Positions 9,507 through 17,038 of a stretch of DNA of 64,000 nt are shown piece by piece. Position 1 is the stretch's first letter; each line of letters starts with the position of its first letter. Source of the DNA: JARYLZ01 sp964388275 (GTDB lineage: Bacteria > Bacteroidota > Ignavibacteria > SZUA-365). The notes beneath the pieces were generated by a model. That model was given only the letters and a program-made list of their open reading frames with translations, had not been told where the DNA came from and did not search any database. A program made the position numbers and the translations under genes. The stretch is from assembly GCA_964388275.1 (NCBI GenBank), contig CAYLZD010000004.1, positions 121,420 through 185,419 of the forward strand. The letters are read 5' to 3'.

Positions 9507-10469
9507 ATGCAGCCAATCAACAACAGCATCGACGCAGCGATAGAAGCTCGGGAGCTCGTGAAGGTGTACGACGGAGGCGCCTCAGGCCGAATCCTCGCAC
9601 TGGACGGACTCACTTTCTCCGTGGAGCGGGGAAAAATTTTCGGCCTGCTGGGTCCGAACGGCGCCGGCAAAACCACTTTGCTGAAAATCCTGACCACGCT
9701 GATCCCGGCCACGGCCGGCTCGGCCCGCGTGATGGGACGTGACGTAGCGCGGGAACCTCTGGCGGTGCGCCGCTCCATTTGCGTGGTGTTACAGCAGAAC
9801 GCCGTGGAGCAGTATCTCTCCGTGGAGGACAATTTTTTTACTTACGGCCGCTTTCACGGACTTTCGCGCCGCGAGATCGAGGTCAGAAGCGGACGCGTGA
9901 TTGAAACCTTCGGGCTGGAAGGCGAACGGAGGCAGAAAGTCATCGATCTGAGCGGAGGCATGAAACGGCGTGTGCAGGTTGCCAAAGTCTTCATGATCGA
10001 CGCCCCGGTGGTTTTTCTCGATGAGGCCACAACGGGCATGGACCCGATAAACAAGCGCGCTACGATCGCCGCCGTTGCCTCCGAGGCCGGGAAAGGACGG
10101 ACGATCGTGCTGACCACTCATCTTCTGGAGGAAGCCGAGGAACTCTGCGACACGATACTCATCGTCGACAAGGGACGCAAGGTGATAGAGGGAGGGCTTT
10201 ACGACATAAAGCAGCTTTCACGCGGAATCGTGGACGTGAGCATCACCTTCGATAACAGAACCGCCGAATCCGATCTGGCGCTCGCCGCCTTTCCGGCTCT
10301 GAGAGTTGAAAGCCGGGCCGACACGGTGCTTCTGACCATCGATACGGCCGCTGTCTCGCCGTACGACCTGATAGACGCCGCAAGATCCGCCTCGCAAGTG
10401 CGCGCATTCGAAGTCAGGGGCGCAACGCTGGAAGACATTTTCATCCAACTGTTGGGAGAGAAAAGATGA
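9507..10469 (+). CDS. ABC exporter ATP-binding protein
   Basis: A 320-residue ATPase. Walker A is GPNGAGKTT, the Q-loop region is VVLQQNAVE, the signature is LSGGMKRR, and Walker B is VVFLDEATTG followed by the H-loop THLLEEAEE. A C-terminal extension of about 90 residues resembles the DrrA/CcmA-like family that pairs with ABC-2 permeases. The start is ATG 9507 (MQPINNS); earlier in-frame codons lack family similarity. It overlaps the permease gene by 4 bp (ATGA), showing translational coupling. It probably powers export of a drug, lipid or polysaccharide-like substrate, not defined by sequence. Confidence 0.92.
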   Translation: MQPINNSIDAAIEARELVKVYDGGASGRILALDGLTFSVERGKIFGLLGPNGAGKTTLLKILTTLIPATAGSARVMGRDVAREPLAVRRSICVVLQQNAVEQYLSVEDNFFTYGRFHGLSRREIEVRSGRVIETFGLEGERRQKVIDLSGGMKRRVQVAKVFMIDAPVVFLDEATTGMDPINKRATIAAVASEAGKGRTIVLTTHLLEEAEELCDTILIVDKGRKVIEGGLYDIKQLSRGIVDVSITFDNRTAESDLALAAFPALRVESRADTVLLTIDTAAVSPYDLIDAARSASQVRAFEVRGATLEDIFIQLLGEKR

Positions 10470-11251
10470 GAGCCGTGCGCGGCGGCGCGACACGCGCGGT
10501 ATACTCGGTCATGTATCGCGAATACAGGATAAGGACGACCAGTCTCACATGGATACTTTTCGACCTCGCCGTGCCTCTGTTTCATCTGCTGCTGTTCGGT
10601 ATCGGACTCAACACGGCGTTCGCGGCGGGGGTCATCGTCGGCGGGAAGTCCGTCCCCTACGCGGTGTTTTTCCTCGCAGGCGTGCTGGCAATGTCGGGCT
10701 TCGGACTGGCGATGAACGCATCCTGGGGCTATTTCACCGACCGCGACAACGGCATATTCTACGAGTTCCTGACCTATCCGCTTACACGGGGGGAATTCCT
10801 TCTCGGCAAAATCATCTTCAATGCGTTGTTCACGACCCTGCAGGCGGGGTTGACCCTCATTCTCGGAGCGGCGGTGCTCGGCATCCCCGTGGCCGTCCCT
10901 TCGCTTCCGTTTCTCCTGCTCGCCAACGCCGTTTTCACGATCGGATGGTACTTTTTCCTTTCCATATTCGCGTTGCGCATCAGGCGCAACGACATGTACA
11001 ACACGATTATCAACGTGCTGTACTTCGTGCTTCTTTTTGCGAGCAGTCTTTTTTACCCGCTGGACGGCGTGCCGCCCTGGCTGGCCGTCATCGCGAAGGC
11101 CAATCCGCTCACATGGTGCACGGATGCGTTGCGGTATTTCTCGGTCGGCATCGGAACACTCCAGGACGCGCTCTTAAAATGCATCGCCTTCGGCGTCTTC
11201 ACCGCCGCGTCATTCGCGGTAGCTGTGTCCGTCTTGCGCAAGGCGGCTTGA
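10466..11251 (+). CDS. ABC-2 type exporter permease
   Basis: A 261-residue integral membrane protein with about six hydrophobic segments (for example LFHLLLFGIGL, FFLAGVLAMSGFGLAMN, LFTTLQAGLTLILGAAVLGI, NAVFTIGWYFFL, NVLYFVLLFASSLFY). The motif FLTYPLTRGEFLLGKI and the FYPLDGVPPWL loop are typical of ABC-2 (DrrB/NodJ-like) permeases. It starts inside the last codons of the ATPase gene and surely forms the membrane half of that transporter. Confidence 0.9.
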   Translation: MRAVRGGATRAVYSVMYREYRIRTTSLTWILFDLAVPLFHLLLFGIGLNTAFAAGVIVGGKSVPYAVFFLAGVLAMSGFGLAMNASWGYFTDRDNGIFYEFLTYPLTRGEFLLGKIIFNALFTTLQAGLTLILGAAVLGIPVAVPSLPFLLLANAVFTIGWYFFLSIFALRIRRNDMYNTIINVLYFVLLFASSLFYPLDGVPPWLAVIAKANPLTWCTDALRYFSVGIGTLQDALLKCIAFGVFTAASFAVAVSVLRKAA

Positions 11252-11381
11252 AGCCGGAATGTTTCATTTCACCTTCCCTCGGCAGCGGAAAGCGTGAAGT
11301 GGGAATAGCGCCGTCAGACGCCCCTCGGCTCTCGTCTCCGAATTTCAAAACGCGGGGAAGCCTTTGTGCGGCCTCATTGCC

Positions 11382-11436
11382 CGAGACCGAGTGTCGGAGA
11401 ATGTCGCCCGCCGGGGCGGGCTCTCGTCCGGTCTCG
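11382..11436. other. Nested hairpin in the gap after the ABC permease
   Basis: An outer 8-bp stem (CGAGACCG at 11382-11389 with CGGTCTCG at 11429-11436) encloses a GC-rich inner inverted repeat (GCCCGCC at 11406-11412 with GGCGGGC at 11415-11421). There is no T run, so it is either a weak terminator or another structured element. The rest of 11252-11525 has no gene. It ends with short heptamer-like repeats of TTCACTC type near 11482-11502. Confidence 0.4.
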
Positions 11437-11525
11437 CTTCAACCTGATAATCCAATCGATTGATCGTCCTCCCCTCGCCCCGCTTCACTCTTGACCCTTC
11501 ACCGGGCGCCGTTCCCCCGGCACAT

Positions 11526-11971
11526 TCAATCTTTCACACAACGAACCGAATAGCCCCTGTTCCTCGACCAGTACGTGCGGACCACGGCCGTGATGTTGTA
11601 GTAAAGGTAGCGGGCCCACGCGTTTGCAGGTCCGCTCGGCGTGGCCGACCACCAGTCTCCGTAATTGCCCAGGGTGACGAAGCCGCCGTCATGTTCGCTC
11701 CGCATGCCGCTCGGTAGAGCTGTGAAGCCGCTGCTGTTATCGGCCCCTGTATTGGGACTCAACCAATGTGCCGTCCCGGCCTCCCTCATCTTTCCTCCGG
11801 CGACGCTCTCGCCGCCGAGGTGAGTAGTGAGCGCAGTCCATTCCTCGTCCGTCGGGACGTGCCAGCCCTCGGGTGCAAACCGCGTGGATGATTGACCGCA
11901 TACCAGCTGTAAAGCCTGCCCTGGATCGCACGCATCGCGGGATCGTTGTTGTAATAACACCACGCGCCGGT
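11526..11971 (-). pseudogene. Decayed FISUMP-type paralogous domain fragment
   Basis: The frame with GWHVPTDEEW, GGKMREAG, ESVAGG, GFTALPSGMR and the terminal RGYSVRCVKD matches, from memory, the Fibrobacter succinogenes major paralogous domain found in many secreted FCB proteins. Upstream codons of the same domain (GAWCYYNNDPAMRAI, then LYSWYAVNHPRGL) lie in a different reading frame. The switch falls near 11871-11880, where one base appears to be missing. In that upstream frame a TAG sits at 11972-11974, so there is no start and no signal peptide. The remnant abuts the stop of the SWIM gene at 11998. It is the broken 3' end of a former secreted-protein gene. Confidence 0.75.
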
Positions 11972-11997
11972 CTACCCCGGATTAACGGTACCGCGCC

Positions 11998-12855
11998 TCA
12001 ATCCTCGGCAAGCGCCGTCTGGGCGAGTTCGGAGGCGTTGGCGTATATTCTCTGCATTTCGGCGAGGAAGATGCGTCTCGAGCGCCAGAAGGACAGCGGT
12101 CCGAGGCGGCGGGGCAAGGCTGCCGTGAGTTCGGGTCTGCGCGGCGCCGGCGAGGGGGGCGCAGCGGCGGCGGCTTCACCCCAGAATTCGGCCGCATTCA
12201 ACGGCAGTGGCTTCTCGATGGCCGCGCTGGGACGTTGATTGTGTTCAGACGCCGCATCGACACCTTGAAAAGCCGCCATTAGTTCGTCTCTGTCCATGCC
12301 GTGCAGGGCAAAGAGGATAAAAGGATCGCGGTCCAGAGCTTCAGCTATGAGATAGTAGACGGCGGCTATGTGCTTGCAGGGATTCGACCAGTCCGGACAG
12401 GAACAGTCGGAGCGGAGGTCGCTTTGACGCCTGGGAAATATGGGAAGTCCGAGCGCGCCGAATATGCTCTCGATGTCTTCGGGCATCTCGTTGGCAAGCA
12501 GTTGCGCCGTGAGCCATGGTTTTTCACGAAGCCGTCCGGCGGCCATGCTCCACTTTTCCTTCGGCCAATGCGGCAGGGAAATGGTGACGCGGTACGCGTT
12601 CCTCCTCGATCCCTGCACCCTTGCCGTCACGGTGCCGTTTTCGATACGAAGTTCGGCGACCTGCCCGCTGCGCGCGTATGTCCTTCCCCTCTCGAGACGC
12701 GCGCTCACCGGGAAGGACTCGAGTGTCTGTATCCACTTCTGCCCCCACCAGGTCGCGGAAAAACTGCCCTTCTGGCTTTGAGCCCTTATGCCGCCTTTTA
12801 CCGGCCGGCGCGGCGCGGGTTTGTGCCGGTTCCGGTCTTCGTTTCTTCCGTTCAT
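11998..12855 (-). CDS. SWIM zinc-finger protein
   Basis: A 285-residue protein. It has the SWIM pattern CxCx(n)CxH (CSCPDWSNPCKHIAAV, about residues 169-184), a predicted zinc-binding fold. The N-terminus (WWGQKWIQTLESF, then GRTYARSGQV) matches bacterial SWIM proteins that accompany SNF2-family helicases. It starts 4 bp after the stop of the helicase gene, so the two are co-transcribed and may act together on DNA. The C-terminal third is low-complexity Ala/Pro-rich. Confidence 0.88.
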   Translation of the reverse strand: MNGRNEDRNRHKPAPRRPVKGGIRAQSQKGSFSATWWGQKWIQTLESFPVSARLERGRTYARSGQVAELRIENGTVTARVQGSRRNAYRVTISLPHWPKEKWSMAAGRLREKPWLTAQLLANEMPEDIESIFGALGLPIFPRRQSDLRSDCSCPDWSNPCKHIAAVYYLIAEALDRDPFILFALHGMDRDELMAAFQGVDAASEHNQRPSAAIEKPLPLNAAEFWGEAAAAAPPSPAPRRPELTAALPRRLGPLSFWRSRRIFLAEMQRIYANASELAQTALAED

Positions 12856-12859
12856 TTCA

Positions 12860-15800
12860 TCAGTCCTCGATGGCGTCCTCTCCGAGGCGGATCAGTTCGA
12901 AAAGATCAGCGTTGGAGAGCTCGGTAAGCCACTGCTCCCCGCTGCCGATGACCTGTTCCGCGATGCCGGTTTTCTTTTCGATCAGCGAATCGATCCGCTC
13001 CTCGAGGGTTCCGGCGACCACGAAGGTGCGCACCACCACGTTTCGTCCCTGTCCGATGCGGTAGGCCCTGTCGGTGGCCTGGTTTTCCACCGCCGGATTC
13101 CACCAGCGGTCGTAGTGTATCACATGGTTCGCGCCGGTGAGATTCAATCCCGTGCCGCCGGCCTTCAGCGAGAGCACAAACACGCGCGGCGCTCCTTCGT
13201 CGTTCTGGAAGCGCTCCACCATTTCATCGCGCTGGGCGCGCGGAGTCCCGCCGTGCAGAAAGAACACCTCATCTCCGAAAAGGTCGCGAACGTAGCGTTT
13301 CAAGAGGACGCCCATCTCGGCAAACTGCGAGAACACGAGTGTGCGCTCGCGCGTCTCGTAAATTTCGAGGAGTATCTCCCTCAACCTCGTGAGTTTGCCG
13401 GAGCGGTCGTTCAAAACCGAATTGTCCTTCAGGAAATGCGCGGGGTGATTGCAGACCTGCTTGAGTTTGGTCAGCGTCGCGAGGATTACTCCCCGCCGCT
13501 CGATGCCCTCGACTCCGTCGAGTCGGTTGCGCATGTCCTCGATCACGGCTTCGTACAGGGAGGCCTGCTCCCGTGTCAGGGCGCAGAATTCCTTCATCTC
13601 GATCTTGTCGGGCAGGTCGGAAATGACGGATTTGTCGGTCTTCATGCGCCTGAGTATGAAAGGACCCGTGACAGCTCTCAACACATCGGCGCGAGCGGCG
13701 TCTCCATAGACGTGAATCGGTTTTTGGAAATCAGCGGTGAAAGCGCTGCGCGCGCCGAGCAGACCGGGATTCAGCAGATCCATGAGAGCCCACAGATCTC
13801 CCACGTGGTTCTCCACGGGAGTGCCCGTCATCACGACCCTGTAATCCGCCTTGACGGCCCGAGCGGCCCTGGACTGCTTGGCATCAGGATTCTTGATGTA
13901 CTGCGCCTCGTCGAACACCGCGCCGGCCCAGTCGACTTCCTTGAGAGTGTCGACATCGCGCATCAGCAGACCGTAGCTGGTGACGACCAGCGCGTGCTTG
14001 CGCGCGGCCGCGCGGAAGGCGGCTTTTTTGCGGCGGCTCATGCCGTGATGGATCAGAACCGGAAGCTCCGGCGTGAAAGAAGCCGCCTCCTTGCGCCAGT
14101 TGTTCAAAACCGAAGTCGGGCATACAAGCAGCACCGGCCGCTTTTCGCCATTGTTTCTCTCATGTTGAAACAGCGCCAGCGCCTGAATGGTTTTTCCGAG
14201 GCCCATGTCGTCGGCGAGGCAGGCGCCGAGGCGCCAACGGCGAAGAAAGGCCAGCCAGGAAAAGCCACGCACCTGATACGGCCGCAGTGTTCCGCTGAAG
14301 CCCTCGGGTTGAGCCAGTTCTGTGAGTTCCTCCCTTCTGGAAAGGTCGCCCACGAGGTCGCCGATCCAACCCTCGAGTTGCACGCCGGCGACTTCGATGC
14401 CGCCGATGCGCTTTTCTGCGCCCAGCGCCAGAGCCAGCAGTTCACGTCCCGACAGGGTTTTTTCGGCGCGGCGCTCGAGCAAACGCAGAGCCGCGGAGAT
14501 ATCCGCGGATTCAACGTGCGTCCATTGTCCGCGCACGTTCACCAGCGGGGACTTCAGCCGGGCAAGAGCCCGGAGCTCATCGACGGTCATGGGATCGCCG
14601 CCGAGCGAGACGGTGACGTCGAAGGATGCCACCGAATCCAGGGAAAACATGCCCGCGCCGGTGCCGTCGGCATTCGGAGAGGAAGCCCGCACCGTGGCGC
14701 TGAGCCGCCCTGCCGGTCCGTGGTCCAGCCACCAGGGAGGAAGCATCACGTTGAATCCCGCGCTGCGCAGAGCCGGCGCCTGCTCTCGGAGGAAATGCCA
14801 GGCGCCGCCGTTGTCAGTCTCGAAGCCGTCGGGATACTGCTGTTGCAGGCTGTCGGCTATCGACGGGCAGAGTCCGGCCGCCTGTCCCAGCGCCGTGAGA
14901 ATGAACTCCACGCTGCCTTCTCCGTAGGCTCTCAACTGCCTGGCCGCACGGGAGGCAGGTTTCCACAGACCGCCCACGGGCAGAAGCAGGGACGAATCGG
15001 CCTTCGGCTGCAGCAGATACTCAACCTTCCACGCTCTTTTCCCGCCGACTTCATCGCCATCCGGCTCCACGAGGCGGAAGCACAGCGAGAACGGCGATCT
15101 GTTGAGGAGTTGCGCTTCCCGCGCCCAGCGCCGCAATTGAGCCTGGAAATCCCTGACATCGTTGGCCCTCTGCCACTCGAAAACAGGATTGCCCGAACAG
15201 AGAGCGTTCAACCAGGCGTCGTGAATATTGTCCGCCGGCTTCTCCGCATCGGTTTCCGAGGCAATCGGATCGTGGGGAATGGACCAGCGGACGAACATGT
15301 CAAGGGCTTCGGCGAGCAGGGAATCGACAAGCCTTCTCGGATCGTCGGTAGGCGGTGCTTGCGTCGAGTTGGACAGGCAGCGGCAGGAGGCAGGCAGCCG
15401 GCTCGCCAGCCGGGCTATGTCCCTTTCGATTCTGTCGTCGGGGAACGGGGTCCATTTGGCTTCGAGGCGGCTGCCGTGTTCCACAAGCCCTGGCAGGAAG
15501 CGTTCTCCGGCTGCGAGATGCAGAGCGGTTCGCACGATGCGGGAGCAGAAAAGCACCGAGGCGCCCAGCAAAACGCCGGAGCCGAGCATCGCGTCGGCTT
15601 GCTCCGCTTTCTCGAAGAGGAGCAGATCGTCAAAGGCGAGCGGAGCAACTGTAACAGTGAAAGGGCTGAGCTTGGCGGCCGCGGAGGAAGGCACGACGCT
15701 TTCTCTCAAAGCCGGGGAAGAAGGCATCGGATCGTTGCCGTTCGCCGGTATCCAGGCATGGAAGCGCGGGCCGCGGTATTCGCCGATCGGGATGTCGATA

Positions 15801-15973
15801 CCGGCCCTTTCGACGGCGGCTTTGATTCCTTCGCGGCCTGCGTCGCGAGGATGCTGCGGACATGGAGGCCGCTTTCCGCGGCGACGGCGCATTCGGCGCT
15901 GTTCCCCATTTTCGGCGCGCTCACCCCAAAGGAAAAGCCGCCCTTCGACGATTGAGATCTGCAAGACTATCAT
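12860..15973 (-). CDS. SNF2-family DEAD/DEAH helicase
   Basis: I place the start at ATG 15973 (MIVLQISIVEG), giving 1037 residues; a longer frame adds 33 unlikely codons. The N-terminal 400 or so residues resemble the accessory region of bacterial Snf2 proteins. The ATPase core has Walker A DDMGLGKTIQAL, the DEAQ box FDEAQYIKN, MTGTPVEN, and a helicase C-terminal domain with FSQFAEMG, LSLKAGGTGLNLT and QATDRAYRIGQ. These are the canonical SNF2 motifs Ia-VI. The protein would translocate on double-stranded DNA. The following gene is its usual SWIM partner. A long open frame on the opposite strand is a codon-bias shadow. Confidence 0.93.
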   Translation of the reverse strand: MIVLQISIVEGRLFLWGERAENGEQRRMRRRRGKRPPCPQHPRDAGREGIKAAVERAGIDIPIGEYRGPRFHAWIPANGNDPMPSSPALRESVVPSSAAAKLSPFTVTVAPLAFDDLLLFEKAEQADAMLGSGVLLGASVLFCSRIVRTALHLAAGERFLPGLVEHGSRLEAKWTPFPDDRIERDIARLASRLPASCRCLSNSTQAPPTDDPRRLVDSLLAEALDMFVRWSIPHDPIASETDAEKPADNIHDAWLNALCSGNPVFEWQRANDVRDFQAQLRRWAREAQLLNRSPFSLCFRLVEPDGDEVGGKRAWKVEYLLQPKADSSLLLPVGGLWKPASRAARQLRAYGEGSVEFILTALGQAAGLCPSIADSLQQQYPDGFETDNGGAWHFLREQAPALRSAGFNVMLPPWWLDHGPAGRLSATVRASSPNADGTGAGMFSLDSVASFDVTVSLGGDPMTVDELRALARLKSPLVNVRGQWTHVESADISAALRLLERRAEKTLSGRELLALALGAEKRIGGIEVAGVQLEGWIGDLVGDLSRREELTELAQPEGFSGTLRPYQVRGFSWLAFLRRWRLGACLADDMGLGKTIQALALFQHERNNGEKRPVLLVCPTSVLNNWRKEAASFTPELPVLIHHGMSRRKKAAFRAAARKHALVVTSYGLLMRDVDTLKEVDWAGAVFDEAQYIKNPDAKQSRAARAVKADYRVVMTGTPVENHVGDLWALMDLLNPGLLGARSAFTADFQKPIHVYGDAARADVLRAVTGPFILRRMKTDKSVISDLPDKIEMKEFCALTREQASLYEAVIEDMRNRLDGVEGIERRGVILATLTKLKQVCNHPAHFLKDNSVLNDRSGKLTRLREILLEIYETRERTLVFSQFAEMGVLLKRYVRDLFGDEVFFLHGGTPRAQRDEMVERFQNDEGAPRVFVLSLKAGGTGLNLTGANHVIHYDRWWNPAVENQATDRAYRIGQGRNVVVRTFVVAGTLEERIDSLIEKKTGIAEQVIGSGEQWLTELSNADLFELIRLGEDAIED

Positions 15974-16198
15974 ATGGCATGGAGCGCGCGAGAACTGGAT
16001 TCGCGATGCAATCGACACTGCCCAGGCAGCTTCGGCGGCGGAATATCTTTCCGGCTTCGGGATTCCGCCCACGCGCGCGACGAACCGCCGCTAATTTGGG
16101 AATCTTTCCGCTGTTTTCAAAAAAATCCCATTTGACGACACGGGACCGATGCTGCGACTTCTGTGTTTCCGGGAATACCGAGCCATCTCGTCCTCTCG
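15974..16198. other. Intergenic, nothing recognised
   Basis: The 225-bp gap lies between the helicase start and the stop of the LuxR-type regulator, both on the minus strand. It should contain the helicase promoter, but I see no clear promoter, hairpin or small gene. Confidence 0.3.
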
Positions 16199-16876
16199 TC
16201 ATTCACGCATATCGTGCCGATCCTTGATGATTTCCCTGTTTTCCAGCGCGTAGCGCATCAGGGCGAAGGCGCCGCGGATGCCGAGTTTCGAACACATATT
16301 GAACCGATGCGTCTCAACAGTGCGCGGACTTATTCCAAGCCGGGCAGCTATATCTCGCGTGGCCGCGTCCGCTCCGATGAGCCGGAGTATGCGCAATTCA
16401 GTGGGCGTCAGCATCGACAGCGCTTCGCGCACACGCCTGAGCGCCGAGTTGGAAACCGGACTGATTCCGCGGTATGCGGGTGAAATGTAGCAGTCTCCAC
16501 CTACAACGCGCCTGATGCAAGATACGATGTCTGTGATTACGCTGTCCTTGAGCAGATATCCGACCGCGCCGCAATCCATGGCTTGTTCGAACATGGCGGC
16601 ATCGTCGTGCATGGTCAGAACGATTCCAAGCGTCGGTAACCCGCAAGTCCTGATCTGACGAAGCACTTCAATCCCGCTCATTTCCGGCATTTCGATATCC
16701 AACACGGCGACGTCCGGTTTCAATCGCTCGATTGCGCCGAACGCCGCCGATCCGTCGCCGACCTCCAGCACCACACGCATGTCAGGTGCCGCATCCAGAG
16801 CCATGCGCAAACCCGCCCGCACTACGGGGTGGTCGTCGGCGACGAGGATTGTGGTGGCGGCAGGGTTAGTGTTCAT
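16199..16876 (-). CDS. NarL/LuxR-family response regulator
   Basis: A 225-residue protein. The receiver domain (residues 10-125) has the acidic pair in VADDHPVV, the phosphoacceptor Asp in VAVLDIEMPEMSG and the Lys in YLLKDSV. The C-terminal LuxR-type HTH (about 160-215) has LTPTELRILRLI, RDIAARLGISPRTVETHR. It lies downstream of, and on the same strand as, a HisKA_3 sensor kinase, the expected partner. It would bind DNA when phosphorylated; its targets are unknown. Confidence 0.93.
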   Translation of the reverse strand: MNTNPAATTILVADDHPVVRAGLRMALDAAPDMRVVLEVGDGSAAFGAIERLKPDVAVLDIEMPEMSGIEVLRQIRTCGLPTLGIVLTMHDDAAMFEQAMDCGAVGYLLKDSVITDIVSCIRRVVGGDCYISPAYRGISPVSNSALRRVREALSMLTPTELRILRLIGADAATRDIAARLGISPRTVETHRFNMCSKLGIRGAFALMRYALENREIIKDRHDMRE

Positions 16877-16936
16877 TTGCGACAGTGGTTGGTTGGGCCT
16901 GGGAACTGGGTAGTTGGAACCGAGGGATGTCCAAAT

Positions 16937-17038
16937 TCACCCCATTCACTGAATTCACCAGATTCACCAGATTCACCCCATTCACCGTATTCACCGTATT
17001 CACCAGATTCACCCCCTCCACCCCATTCACCCGATTCA
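16937..17038. repeat. 9-bp tandem repeat (TTCACCnnA)
   Basis: About eleven tandem copies of a 9-mer of form TTCACC followed by three variable bases (CAG, CCC or CGT then A). They sit between the response regulator start and the histidine kinase stop and run into the kinase stop region. The variable bases alternate among a few classes, so the array has diverged after amplification. No function is evident. Confidence 0.85.

Noticed and set aside
12788..15955. A very long plus-strand frame opposite the SNF2 helicase
   Set aside because: It is a high-GC codon shadow with no recognisable domain, while the minus strand carries all SNF2 motifs.
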